The position numbers were made by a program, and so were the translations under genes. A stretch of 64,000 bases of DNA from Candidatus Bathyanammoxibius amoris. Its GTDB lineage: Bacteria; Planctomycetota; Brocadiia; Brocadiales; Bathyanammoxibiaceae. Of this stretch, positions 1 to 8,037 are shown in pieces. Where the stretch lies: NCBI GenBank assembly GCA_024451685.1, contig JAMXCW010000008.1, forward strand, positions 1 to 64,000. The letters are read 5' to 3'. Each line of letters opens with the position of its first letter. The stretch's first letter is position 1. Under the pieces are notes generated by a model. It was given only the letters and a program-made list of their open reading frames with translations, had not been told where the DNA came from and searched no databases.

Positions 1-2
1 CA

Positions 3-872
3 ATGTTAAGAAAAAATCCTTGCCTTACATATCGTGGTCAAAAGGTACCTGCCAAGGGTCACGATATTGATTGGAATGAAGTGGCATCTAAATACCATAG
101 CTACATCCTTGGGCCTTTTGCAAAAGAAATGGTTTGTAAAGATAAGAAGATAGGTAAGATTAGAAATGAACTATTGAATTATCTTAGTTCAATACCGGAT
201 GAGAAACTTAAGGGAATGGAGATTGCCGATTTCGGTTGCGGGCCTGGAAATATTATTGAACATTTAAAAGGCAGGGTTTCAAGGCTAACGGGAATAGACA
301 AAAGCGGGGCCGCGTTGAAAATAGCGTCAACCAGCGCTCGAAAGAACGGCATTGTATTTACTGCGTGCCGCAATGATCTCAAGAAAGTAAAATTGAATCG
401 GCAATTCGATCTAATAATTTCGGTTAATTCAATTTTGCCTAAAGAGCGAAAAGACGTTGTACCAATACTTGAAGGGATTAGAGAACACCTCAAATCTGAC
501 GGGGAACTCTTAGCTATACTCCCTTCTTACGACACAACAAAGTATCTCAGAAAGTTATTGAAAAAGTATTATGTCAGCTTTTATAAAGATAAAAGGCAGG
601 CAGAAGAAACCCTTCGCACTTTCGCTAAAATGAAGAAGGTAGATGATACTAAATGCGCGTATGCTGATGATGGTAAGATTCAACAATGCTACCACACTCC
701 AAAAACTATAAAGCACGAATTCAAGAAGGCGGGCCTTAAAATAATTGGAGAACCAAAAAAGGTTTACTATCCATGGGATTTGACTAGAAAATTCGATTAC
801 GGATATTTCCCGGAGGCTAAGGAAGAGATATGGGATTGGTTTGTTGTAGCAAAAAGAGCTGAGAAAAGTTAG
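3..872 (+). CDS. Class I SAM-dependent methyltransferase, possibly 5'-partial
   Basis: Predicted S-adenosylmethionine-dependent methyltransferase of about 289 residues; the substrate cannot be told from sequence. Motif I is clear around residue 75 (ADFGCGPGN), followed by an acidic strand end (LTGIDKSG) and motif IV-like LIISVNSILP. The C-terminal half is basic and lysine-rich. The frame is open at the left edge and only two bases precede the first ATG, so the true start may lie outside the window. The gene is richer in A and T than most downstream genes, which may mean it was acquired. About 160 bases separate its stop from the IS element at 1035, and no further gene is visible in that gap. 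Confidence 0.75.
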   Translation: MLRKNPCLTYRGQKVPAKGHDIDWNEVASKYHSYILGPFAKEMVCKDKKIGKIRNELLNYLSSIPDEKLKGMEIADFGCGPGNIIEHLKGRVSRLTGIDKSGAALKIASTSARKNGIVFTACRNDLKKVKLNRQFDLIISVNSILPKERKDVVPILEGIREHLKSDGELLAILPSYDTTKYLRKLLKKYYVSFYKDKRQAEETLRTFAKMKKVDDTKCAYADDGKIQQCYHTPKTIKHEFKKAGLKIIGEPKKVYYPWDLTRKFDYGYFPEAKEEIWDWFVVAKRAEKS

Positions 873-1026
873 CAGCTATTACTTTTTTAAGCCCACCTGA
901 TTCCCCACAGCCTTAGAAGGAAACCTACCTGAGATTACCTGAATCTATTCATACAAAATTTCTATAAACAAGTAGCCTGTCTCTGGAATTTCATTGCATA
1001 TACGGGGATGTATGTCTAGAATGATG

Positions 1027-1034
1027 CCATGTTG
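1027..1034. repeat. Target-site duplication, left copy (CCATGTTG)
   Basis: The 8-base word CCATGTTG directly abuts the left inverted repeat of the IS element and recurs directly after the right inverted repeat at 3955-3962. Eight or nine bases is the usual duplication length of IS1-family elements. It shows that 1035-3954 moved as one unit. Confidence 0.85.
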
Positions 1035-1053
1035 GGTAGTGTCCTAATTTGAA
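1035..1053 (+). repeat. IS terminal inverted repeat, left
   Basis: GGTAGTGTCCTAATTTGAA reads inward here and is matched without mismatch by the reverse complement of 3936-3954. The 210 bases between this end and the stop of the DUF3800 gene at 1264 hold no convincing gene; a 67-codon minus-strand frame there lacks any recognisable feature. Confidence 0.9.
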
Positions 1054-1263
1054 GCCCTCATACATTTTGTATTGAAATTATCTCAAGACCCTCTATGTTG
1101 TAAGTCGTGTGATTGTTATAAGACATGCACTTATCTGTTGAATTTTCTCTTGACAAGTCATAAGGGTGTGGTATATTACTATTGGGCCTGGGAAGGATAA
1201 CAAAGCCATCGTCTTGGGCCTGTTCGGCGGGCTCTGTCGCCTGTGGGTGACACCTCGCCATTT

Positions 1264-1992
1264 TTATTTTAACCCACCTATTAAATATTCCTTAACAGAG
1301 AGGTGGTTTGGGTTATGCACCTCTATATAATCTTCACAACCTTCCTTCGGCACAAATGTTTTTAGGTTAACCTTCTCTTTTATAAATACTAAAAGGTCTA
1401 ATTTGTTTTCATCTCGAGCTTCTCCCCTTCCCCGTTCTTTTCGAAAATCATAGCATATTGCACCTGTAAGAACGTCCACCATTTGGAGAAACACGGACTT
1501 CTGAGATTTGAGCATTTCGGCTTTTATGACTGTATGCACATTACCCATCTGCTCCTCATAAGATGTATCCCCTTCTGGTTTCGTGTCTGCATCTGCAATT
1601 ATATATATCCGTTCACTTTTACTAACATGCTTTTTTATTAACCTCCTAGAATGTTCAAAATAAGTATGATAAGCTCCCCAGCTCTTGTGTAAATCTTTGC
1701 CGTGTTTATCGTATATCAAGGCATGAAAACTGTTGTTGTAGATAACAAACTTCTCAATAAATTCTTTGTAATAATCTATATTGCTTAACCCGACCTTATA
1801 CCACTTAAATTCAAAATTCTTCCTTGTTTGACCAAGTTTATTTCTTGCCCTCTCTCTGATTTTTTCTAATTCTTCCCGTAAGAGATGATAATCGACAACA
1901 GACGTTAATTTCAAGAAACCATGACCAAAAACAGTCTGTGTGTCATGTGTTATATTGCCACTGCCGTCAATAAATCCTAAGCACTTTCTCAT
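1264..1992 (-). CDS. DUF3800 domain protein, IS passenger
   Basis: Protein of about 242 residues resembling the DUF3800 family, an RNase H-like fold found in mobile elements and accessory islands whose biochemical role is not settled. Visible family signatures are the N-terminal FIDGSGN (usual form yiDeSG), the central IIADADTK, and LQMVDVLTGAICY near residue 190 (usual form lq.aDllaga). These carry the expected acidic residues. The start is placed at the ATG at 1992, directly before MRKCLGFIDGSG; a longer frame to 2052 would run into the transposase gene. No Shine-Dalgarno sequence is visible, and the start lies 20 bases after the transposase stop, so translational coupling is plausible. An IS-end-like sequence occupies the gap between the two genes. 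Confidence 0.72.
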   Translation of the reverse strand: MRKCLGFIDGSGNITHDTQTVFGHGFLKLTSVVDYHLLREELEKIRERARNKLGQTRKNFEFKWYKVGLSNIDYYKEFIEKFVIYNNSFHALIYDKHGKDLHKSWGAYHTYFEHSRRLIKKHVSKSERIYIIADADTKPEGDTSYEEQMGNVHTVIKAEMLKSQKSVFLQMVDVLTGAICYDFRKERGRGEARDENKLDLLVFIKEKVNLKTFVPKEGCEDYIEVHNPNHLSVKEYLIGGLK

Positions 1993-2003
1993 AGTCAAAA
2001 TTG

Positions 2004-2020
2004 GGTAGTACTTTAATTGG
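2004..2020 (+). repeat. Internal IS-end-like sequence between transposase and passenger
   Basis: GGTAGTACTTTAATTGG has the same orientation as the left terminal repeat and matches its first 17 bases at 12 positions, including the diagnostic GGTAGT and TAATT. It overlaps the end of the transposase gene and precedes the DUF3800 start. It looks like the degenerate left end of a shorter ancestral element, with the DUF3800 gene lying outside that boundary. Confidence 0.5.
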
Positions 2021-2849
2021 CCCCAAAAGATAAAAGCTCCTCCCACGTCCACACGTGGTTACTTATACCTGCTTTCATTGCGGGAGTCATGCCCAAAGTT
2101 CTATGAACCCTCATAAAATTGTAATAAGCGAAGTGTAGAGATAGGGCAGCCTTAAGGTTCTCTAGCTTCTTTGAAAAGGCGTTTGTCAACCGTGTGAACC
2201 TACGCATCTGCATACGCATGGTAAGATTTTGCCGTTCAATATAGCTTGTAGAGACAAATCTGGCATCAGGATTCCCATTGATTATCGTGGATAACACCCC
2301 CCATACTTTTGGTGGGGAATACCTCCCATAGCCAGGAGTTGTAGGCCCAAAAATCTTAGATAACTGCGCATAGTCAACATCATGTCCAAATGCTTCTCTC
2401 ACTGCCCAACGATACGAGCGGAAAGCATCTGTGGTTATTTGGATTCTCCCATTGCCAGCGAGCCGGTATTTTAACTCTCTCATAAACTTGATTGCTGTCT
2501 GCCCGTTTCGTTTACCGATAGTAAATGCAGGAACTAGCTTTGTTTCAGCATCCAGGCCCACAAATACGAATTGGTCTCCAAGTTCAAGATTCGTTTGTTC
2601 TTCGGGGGTCAACCGTCTTTCCTTCTTACGAACAAACGTCCAGATTTCGTCAACCTGGATAAGTTTACTATGAAAGCCATGCACGTATTTGTCTAATACC
2701 TTTCTCTGGCAATCGTCTCCTGTTTTAACTAACAGCCGCATTACCGTATCCCTATGAGTGCCGGTCATACGCTCAATAGAACGTATAGAATTGCCCTCAA
2801 CCAAAGCCTTCAAAACTTGTATCTTTCGCTCCATAGGTAAGGTGTTCAT
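2013..2849 (-). CDS. IS1-family transposase
   Basis: DDE transposase of 278 residues. The N-terminus carries a helix-turn-helix (residues 5-35, GNSIRSIERMTGTHRDTVMRLL). The catalytic core shows the acidic residues in IQVDEIW, in VGLDAETK and in the later YIERQNL segment, as in the IS1-type transposases of single long frame. IS1 of E. coli instead needs a frameshift. The zinc-finger N-terminus of some relatives is absent. The start ATG at 2847-2849 is preceded by an AAGGAG ribosome-binding site that is buried in a 7-base-pair hairpin, suggesting low translation. It lies between the HTH gene upstream and the DUF3800 gene downstream. Confidence 0.88.
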   Translation of the reverse strand: MNTLPMERKIQVLKALVEGNSIRSIERMTGTHRDTVMRLLVKTGDDCQRKVLDKYVHGFHSKLIQVDEIWTFVRKKERRLTPEEQTNLELGDQFVFVGLDAETKLVPAFTIGKRNGQTAIKFMRELKYRLAGNGRIQITTDAFRSYRWAVREAFGHDVDYAQLSKIFGPTTPGYGRYSPPKVWGVLSTIINGNPDARFVSTSYIERQNLTMRMQMRRFTRLTNAFSKKLENLKAALSLHFAYYNFMRVHRTLGMTPAMKAGISNHVWTWEELLSFGAN

Positions 2850-2852
2850 TTC

Positions 2853-2871
2853 GGTCTCCTTGACGGAGACC
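2853..2871 (-). promoter_or_regulatory. Hairpin sequestering the transposase ribosome-binding site
   Basis: On the minus strand GGTCTCC - GTCAA - GGAGACC forms a perfect 7-base-pair stem with a 5-base loop and ends three bases before the transposase ATG. The only good Shine-Dalgarno sequence, AAGGAG, lies in the loop and 3' arm. Known IS elements use similar structures to block translation from read-through transcripts; here that role is inferred. Confidence 0.65.
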
Positions 2872-3108
2872 CTGAAAGGAGTATAATTGAGTTGGGCCTA
2901 ACGGCCTCGACCTGGTGACTCTTTCAGGGCTTCCAGGTTGGGCCTAGCTGGTGTTAGCGCACCAGCTGGGCCATTAAATTAAGAAGGAAAAACATCGTTG
3001 CAGTTTAAACTTGATTTTTGGTGGGCCTCTAGCTACTATACGTAAGAAGCCCCAAGCCGTGAAAACGGTAAACATCTGAGCCTCCAAGTTTGGGTGTTTG
3101 GCTTCATA
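2871..3108 (-). other. Structured untranslated leader between HTH gene and transposase
   Basis: No gene is visible in this stretch. On the minus strand it contains a perfect 9-base inverted repeat (CCCTGAAAG at 2871-2879 with CTTTCAGGG at 2921-2929) and an 8-base-pair stem AGCTGGTG/CACCAGCT with a 6-base loop (2946-2967), flanked by GGCC on both sides. GTTGGGCCTA occurs twice (2891 and 2937). With the hairpin next to the start codon this makes a leader of nearly 290 bases with several helices. Confidence 0.5.
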
Positions 3109-3142
3109 CGGCATGCTGAGTTGCAGCTCAGCATGCCGTTTT
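3109..3142 (+). terminator. Perfect 12-bp hairpin with T-run
   Basis: CGGCATGCTGAG (3109-3120), a 6-base loop TTGCAG and CTCAGCATGCCG (3127-3138) form a perfect 12-base-pair stem, followed on the plus strand by TTTTAATTT. It has the form of an intrinsic terminator for plus-strand transcription and would shield the element from outside transcription. On the minus strand it follows the HTH gene stop immediately but lacks a T-run there, so only partial termination of the element's operon is expected. Confidence 0.6.
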
Positions 3143-3644
3143 AATTTGATTCCGCTCTCTTTTCCCCTTTTGTCCTTTTCATTTGAGGTTCCACCTCAGG
3201 CTGTGCTTTTTCTTTTACCTTCTTTTTCGACTCAGCCGGATACCATTTTCTCAAACCCCACAAGGTTTCATTCTTACTCTTCTTCACAACGAGTTTGAGT
3301 GCTGGGCTTGTGGCGAGACTCGTATACAAATCCTTCTTGGGCGTATAACCGCTCTGTTGCATCAGGTCTGAGATTTCCTCGGTTGTTAAGGGCTTTCTAT
3401 CTGTTCTTCCTAAAAGGATTGCTGCAACTTGGGCACCCCGCTTCCTCCCAATAAATTCTCCAGGTGTAACGCCCGGTAAAGTAACCCTTCTACTTGCTGT
3501 TGATTCTAAAGGTGCAACATTTTCACCGTTATCATCTACCGGCAACTCCAACTCCTTCATAATGCCAGCTATAATAACGTCTATCTCTGCCCTTTTCCTT
3601 CTAAACACTTCTAGCGCCGCCTCCAAGGCCTCTTTGTCAGCCAT
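3141..3644 (-). CDS. HARE-HTH-like winged-helix protein, first gene of the IS element
   Basis: Protein of 167 residues. The N-terminal 40 residues look helical. Residues about 80-150 resemble a HARE-HTH type winged helix (RGAQVAAILLGRTDRKPLTTEEISDLM, then a basic segment ending in TLWGLRKWYP), and the tail is rich in lysine and glutamate. HARE-HTH domains are predicted DNA-binding modules. The start has a perfect GGAGGT ribosome-binding site eight bases upstream and a TTGACA-type promoter at 3692-3720. As the first gene of the element's operon it may be a regulator or a DNA-binding accessory of transposition; this is inferred from position only. Confidence 0.6.
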   Translation of the reverse strand: MADKEALEAALEVFRRKRAEIDVIIAGIMKELELPVDDNGENVAPLESTASRRVTLPGVTPGEFIGRKRGAQVAAILLGRTDRKPLTTEEISDLMQQSGYTPKKDLYTSLATSPALKLVVKKSKNETLWGLRKWYPAESKKKVKEKAQPEVEPQMKRTKGEKRAESN

Positions 3645-3691
3645 ATTGATTTACCTCCGATTGTGTATAAAACAGCAACTTAACTTCACAG

Positions 3692-3720
3692 AGTGTATCA
3701 ACTAGCCTGCCACTTGTCAA
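3692..3720 (-). promoter_or_regulatory. Sigma-70-type promoter of the IS operon
   Basis: On the minus strand TTGACA (3715-3720), a 17-base spacer and TACACT (3692-3697) stand about 50 bases upstream of the HTH gene. Confidence 0.55.
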
Positions 3721-3935
3721 GTATTATTTTGGATAGTTATCTTAAAACAAGTAAGAAACATCCTAAGTGATGGTGAAACCGTATGTTAGGGTGGCACAAA
3801 AACACTTCACTGTGGCTTGCATAGAATGACAGTTAATTGACAGCAACAATTAACAGTGGGTATCAAGGTAAATTTGCGGTGGGTATTTTCTTAGATTCAA
3901 GAGTGCTCGTTCTGGGTAGGTCGAGAAGGCTAGAG
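3721..3935. other. Non-coding right arm of the IS element
   Basis: No gene is seen between the IS promoter and the right inverted repeat. A perfect 8-base inverted repeat GTTAATTG/CAATTAAC (3832-3839 and 3847-3854) lies about 80 bases inside the right end and could be a protein-binding site. Confidence 0.4.
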
Positions 3936-3954
3936 TTCAAATTAGGACACTACC
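3936..3954 (-). repeat. IS terminal inverted repeat, right
   Basis: Reverse complement of the left end, 19 of 19 bases. It is followed directly by the second copy of the target duplication. Confidence 0.9.
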
Positions 3955-3962
3955 CCATGTTG
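3955..3962. repeat. Target-site duplication, right copy (CCATGTTG)
   Basis: Identical to 1027-1034 and directly adjacent to the right inverted repeat. Removing the IS and one copy restores a continuous intergenic region upstream of the gene at 4028. Confidence 0.85.
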
Positions 3963-4027
3963 CTATATATATGTTGTCACAGTGTGTCATTATGTGGTAA
4001 TTGGGGCAACTGTGCTGTGGTGCGGTG

Positions 4028-5956
4028 ATGACCGAAGTCCACCGAGTCGAATCCAGCCGTTTTCACCTCGCAGCCTGCCTTATAATCATCATTGCCGGGC
4101 TCATCGTCTACTCGAACACCATCCACTCCAGCTTCCAGTTTGACGACTATGAATATATCGTCGACAATCCGTTAATAAGGGATCTTCACAACGTACCAGA
4201 ATTCTTTCAGAAAAACGGTATTTCATTCGCATCGCGCGGTGTGGTTACGACGAGTTTTGCCATCAATCATTATTTCTCAGGACTGTCTGTCGAAAGCTAC
4301 CACTGGGTAAATATCTCCATCCACCTGGTGAACGGTATGCTGGTTTACTTCCTCGCGATAATCATCCTGAAACAGTTCTTCCCTTGTGGGAGCGGGGCCG
4401 GGAACGGCGGTGGTGGCAGCAGTGTACGTATCCTTGCCCTGTTTGTGGCCCTGTTTTTTGTTACCAGTCCTATCCAGACCCATCAGGTTACTTATATTTT
4501 TCAAAGGAACGGCTTGACGGCATCGTTCTTTTATCTCTCGTCGCTTCTGCTGTTTATTAAGGCCGTCAACAGGCCGGGCATAAGGGTCTACCTATATGGA
4601 ATGAGCGTGGTGAGCTTTCTTTTTGGCATATGGTCCAAGGAGATGGCCTGCACGGCGCCGGTTATTATGTTTTTGTACTATCAATGCTTCATCACCAGAG
4701 ATTGGCGGTCACCCCGCAGGGGAATTAAGCTGATATTGCCATATATTATGGTATGGGCGGTCTCATTTTATTTTGGCGTGGTGAGGAACGTCACCCTGGA
4801 GCAAATCTCCGACTGGACCTTTTGGGAATATCTAGTTACTCAATCCAATGTCCTCATTGCATACATTAAACTACTCCTGTTGCCCCTTCCAGGCAGGTTT
4901 AACGTGGACGTCGACTTCCCGCTGGCAGGCACATTATGGGAGTTCCCTACACTGCTCTCAGCGGTGTCTATTGTTGCGATACTCATCACGGCCGTTCTGT
5001 ATCTAGAGAGGGCGAGGCCGATGGCCTTCTGTATCCTGTGGTTTTTTGTGATATTGGCTCCTACAAGCGGTCTCGTTCCCGTTATGGACATTATGGTCTC
5101 GTATCGCCTGTATCTCCCTGGGCTGGGCTTTTACCTGCTCATGGTCGTGGGTATCCATAAGGCACTCTGTTACGCAGGCGAAAAGAACGGATTAGAACCG
5201 AAGCTTATTCGTCTTGTGGAGCTGGCAGTATTTATAACCATAGTCCTGTTTTATGGCGTGAGCGCGCACGAGCGGAACAAGGTATGGCAGACGGAGATCA
5301 CACTATGGACGGACGCAGTGCAGAAATCTCCCGATAAGATAAGACCCCACTTCAACCTTGGCCGCTGCTACCAGAAGGAAGGGCAGACCATGAAGGCGTG
5401 GAAACAGTACTTTATATGTAAGACAATCCACGCGAAGATGCCTGAAATAAGGAACGGTAACGAGCTGCGTTGCGCCAGCGCGGCGTGCAACAACCTGGCG
5501 ATGATTTACTTTGATGCGGGACTGCATGACACGGCCGTAACGATATTAAAAGAAGCCATAAGGATTTATCCGAAAAGTACAAAGGCCCATCGAAATCTGG
5601 GTGACGCCTACGTCTATACCGGCAGGTTGGACGAGGCGGAGGCCGAGTATAAGCTGGACATACGCCTGGACCCGCGACACTCGCGTTCGTACTCCGGACT
5701 TGGCGTGGTGTATGAGAACAAGGGTATGCTGAACGAGGCGGTAGATGCCTATACAAAGGCCCTCAAGACCGAATCCGATAATACGGAGGTGCGCATCAGG
5801 CTGGGTGAACTGTGGCTGAACCACAAAAGGAATCCCGGCAAGGCCATGCGGCATCTGCAGGAGGCGCTGACGCAGAGTACTAACACAGAAGAAAGAAAAG
5901 AGATTCTGGGCATGATTGTGTCTATCCGGGATACCAGATCCAACACCCCACCCTAG
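4028..5956 (+). CDS. TMTC-like membrane protein with C-terminal TPR repeats (copy 1)
   Basis: Polytopic inner-membrane protein with about 10 hydrophobic segments in the first 400 residues and TPR repeats in the last 200. The first loop carries FQFDDYEYIVDNP, the acidic motif typical of GT-C glycosyltransferases of the PMT/TMTC type, so a lipid-linked sugar transferase acting on the periplasmic side is plausible but unproven. The ATG at 4028 is chosen over an upstream in-frame ATG at 4001 because it precedes the usual N-terminal helix closely; the ribosome-binding site is weak either way. The IS element ends only 66 bases upstream. The copy at 6025 has the same architecture, and a fragment near-identical to this gene's 3' end lies at 8038. 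Confidence 0.75.
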   Translation: MTEVHRVESSRFHLAACLIIIIAGLIVYSNTIHSSFQFDDYEYIVDNPLIRDLHNVPEFFQKNGISFASRGVVTTSFAINHYFSGLSVESYHWVNISIHLVNGMLVYFLAIIILKQFFPCGSGAGNGGGGSSVRILALFVALFFVTSPIQTHQVTYIFQRNGLTASFFYLSSLLLFIKAVNRPGIRVYLYGMSVVSFLFGIWSKEMACTAPVIMFLYYQCFITRDWRSPRRGIKLILPYIMVWAVSFYFGVVRNVTLEQISDWTFWEYLVTQSNVLIAYIKLLLLPLPGRFNVDVDFPLAGTLWEFPTLLSAVSIVAILITAVLYLERARPMAFCILWFFVILAPTSGLVPVMDIMVSYRLYLPGLGFYLLMVVGIHKALCYAGEKNGLEPKLIRLVELAVFITIVLFYGVSAHERNKVWQTEITLWTDAVQKSPDKIRPHFNLGRCYQKEGQTMKAWKQYFICKTIHAKMPEIRNGNELRCASAACNNLAMIYFDAGLHDTAVTILKEAIRIYPKSTKAHRNLGDAYVYTGRLDEAEAEYKLDIRLDPRHSRSYSGLGVVYENKGMLNEAVDAYTKALKTESDNTEVRIRLGELWLNHKRNPGKAMRHLQEALTQSTNTEERKEILGMIVSIRDTRSNTPP

Positions 5957-6024
5957 GGGGTTGATAGTTCCCTCCGGACAAGGTAGATTGGGCATATATG
6001 ATGACGAGGTGGGGGGAGCTATCT

Positions 6025-7992
6025 ATGGGTTTGAGTGTATCGGACAGAGGGGAGAGACGCTTCCATGGCCTGGCATGCCTTGCCATAGTCCTTACCGGGC
6101 TTGTCGTCTACTCGAACACCATCCATTCCAGCTTCCACTTTGACGACTATCATAGTATTGTAGATAATGCCGCAATAAAGGACGTTCGCAACATACCACA
6201 GTTTTTGTTTACGCAGCGCGGGGTGGTTCAAGCCAGTTTTGCGCTCAATTATTATTTATCGGGATTGTCTGTAGAGGGCTACCACTGGACAAACATCTGC
6301 ATCCACCTGCTGAATGGTGTGTTGGTGTACTTCCTTGCGATAATTATCCTCAATCAATACATATCGGAAACTCGCATCAGAGGCACTTCTCGAGTGCCTG
6401 TCCTTGCTCTGTTTGTTGCCCTTTTGTTTATTACATCCCCTGTACAGACGCACACAGTTAATTATGTAGTGGAGAGAAATGGTGAGCTGGCCTCAACTTT
6501 TTATCTCTTATCCTTTGTATTCTTTGCAAGAGCTGTTTCTATAAGCAGTGTCAGCATACCATTCTACGTGTTGAGCATTGTTTTCTTCCTTATCAGTACC
6601 TACTGCAAGGAGTTTGCATATACGAGCTTTATAATGATGTTTTTGTTTTACCTATGCTTTGTGTCGAGGGACTGGCATGGTTGGCCACGTAGTCTTAAAT
6701 TGGTGCTTCCATATATTGCCTGGGCTTATATGCGCACAAACGGGATGGAGACAATTCCACCGCCGCTTGGTCTAAAAGCAGCTAAAGTAGCTGACGTAGA
6801 TACGACAACTGCTGCTATAGGGCAACCCTGGGAGTACCTGTTAACTCAGACAGTTGTTATTATGGAATATATTAAACTACTTGCGTGGCCACTGCCTAGC
6901 AAGCTGAACATAGATTACGACGTTACGCTGGTAACCACCATCTGGGAGCCCTCCACGGCAATCTCCGCAGTGGTCACTATCGGCCTATTATGTTTTGCGT
7001 TTATATTTCTCAATAGAGCAAGGCTTCTGGCATTCTCTATACTCTGGTTTTTAGTGGTATTATTACCCAACAGCGGCTTCTTCCCACAGGGCGTGCGGGA
7101 GCTTATGGTCTGTTACAGGCTGTATCTTCCGAGCCTTGCATTTTATCTACTTCTTGTTGTGGGTGTTCATAAGGTATTTCGTTACGTGGGTGAATGGAAG
7201 GGAGTAGAACCAAGACGGCTTTATCTGGCAGAACTGGCAACACTTATCGCCATAGTCTTTTTCTACGGCATCTGCACATACGGACATAATAAAGTGTGGA
7301 AGACAGAGGTTTCACTGTGGGAGGATACGGTAAGAAAATCTCCCAATAAGATAAGGCCTCGCTATAATCTCGGCAAGGCCTACGAGTTGGATGAACTGCT
7401 GGATAAGGCCGAGGTAGAGTACATGAGATGTATAGAGATGTTTAAAGCGACTCCACGTTCTAGGCGACATTTAGGCATGGGGTCTTATTACCATGCCAGC
7501 CTTGCCCTGGCGGGTATTTATTCGCAGGGAGGCAAACATACCGAGGCCATAGACCTGTACAGGGAGTGCCTAAAAACTGTTTATTGGAAAGCCGACGGGC
7601 ATAATAACCTGGGTCTCACCTACTACCGGGCGGGACTTTTAGAGGAAGCAGAAAGGGAATTCAGACTTGCTATAGAGCTTGACCCAGGGCTTAGTATTGC
7701 ATACGAAAATCTAGGTGCGTTGTGCGAGGTAAAAGGGGAGATGAATGCGGCCCTGGCGGCCTTTACGGAGGCTGTAATGGCCGGCCCCAAAAATGCAAAG
7801 GCGCACATAAGATTAGGGCAGCTATGGTGGAATTACAAAAAGAGGCCCGACATGGCACTCATGCACCTGAACGCCGCCCTAAAGTCGGACTTAGACAAAG
7901 AGACCTTGAAAAGGGTCTTGCTAGCGATAGATATTATAAAGAAACAAGCATCACAACTACTTAGACCTCACACAGAAAAGGACCCTTGGTAG
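6025..7992 (+). CDS. TMTC-like membrane protein with C-terminal TPR repeats (copy 2)
   Basis: Paralogue of the preceding gene with the same order: N-terminal helix, FHFDDYHSIVDN acidic motif, many membrane segments and then about four TPR units. The N-terminal segment (VYSNTIHSSFHFDDY) matches copy 1 almost exactly, whereas the middle has diverged strongly and the DNA there is richer in A and T, suggesting a conserved active-site region or gene conversion. The ATG at 6025 is preferred over in-frame ATGs at 5998 and 6001 because a GGGGGGAG ribosome-binding site lies about 7 bases before it. It follows copy 1 by 68 bases and is probably cotranscribed. Confidence 0.75.
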   Translation: MGLSVSDRGERRFHGLACLAIVLTGLVVYSNTIHSSFHFDDYHSIVDNAAIKDVRNIPQFLFTQRGVVQASFALNYYLSGLSVEGYHWTNICIHLLNGVLVYFLAIIILNQYISETRIRGTSRVPVLALFVALLFITSPVQTHTVNYVVERNGELASTFYLLSFVFFARAVSISSVSIPFYVLSIVFFLISTYCKEFAYTSFIMMFLFYLCFVSRDWHGWPRSLKLVLPYIAWAYMRTNGMETIPPPLGLKAAKVADVDTTTAAIGQPWEYLLTQTVVIMEYIKLLAWPLPSKLNIDYDVTLVTTIWEPSTAISAVVTIGLLCFAFIFLNRARLLAFSILWFLVVLLPNSGFFPQGVRELMVCYRLYLPSLAFYLLLVVGVHKVFRYVGEWKGVEPRRLYLAELATLIAIVFFYGICTYGHNKVWKTEVSLWEDTVRKSPNKIRPRYNLGKAYELDELLDKAEVEYMRCIEMFKATPRSRRHLGMGSYYHASLALAGIYSQGGKHTEAIDLYRECLKTVYWKADGHNNLGLTYYRAGLLEEAEREFRLAIELDPGLSIAYENLGALCEVKGEMNAALAAFTEAVMAGPKNAKAHIRLGQLWWNYKKRPDMALMHLNAALKSDLDKETLKRVLLAIDIIKKQASQLLRPHTEKDPW

Positions 7993-8037
7993 AAGGTCGT
8001 TCGTCTTTGCGAGTTAATATGCTTCCATGACTGGATG

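Larger units (their letters stand above)
1035..3954. mobile_element. IS1-family insertion sequence with two passenger genes
   Basis: A complete element of 2920 bases. It has perfect 19-base inverted ends (1035-1053 and 3936-3954, starting GGTAGTG as IS1-type ends do) and an 8-base target duplication on both sides. It carries three minus-strand genes in the order HTH protein (3141-3644), IS1-type transposase (2013-2849) and DUF3800 protein (1264-1992), probably one transcription unit from a promoter at 3692-3720. IS1 elements are usually about 0.8-1 kb, so this is an enlarged, passenger-carrying form. The insertion lies about 70 bases upstream of the TPR gene starting at 4028 and may have separated it from its promoter. 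Perfect ends and an exact duplication suggest recent movement. Confidence 0.88.

Noticed and set aside
1058-1261. 67-codon minus-strand frame inside the left IS arm
   Set aside because: No ribosome-binding site, motif or plausible composition; it lies in the non-coding arm next to the inverted repeat.
2897-2943. attC-like arrangement (GCCTAAC ... GTTGGGC) in the IS leader
   Set aside because: Only the outer core words fit; no integrase gene, no inner core sites and no cassette structure are present.
3931-3962. tRNA-like GTTCAAAT sequence near the IS right end
   Set aside because: It is part of the terminal inverted repeat; no cloverleaf can be formed around it.
5546-5995. Minus-strand open frame of 149 codons opposite the TMTC gene
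   Set aside because: It mirrors the coding strand of a clear TPR gene and shows no protein features.
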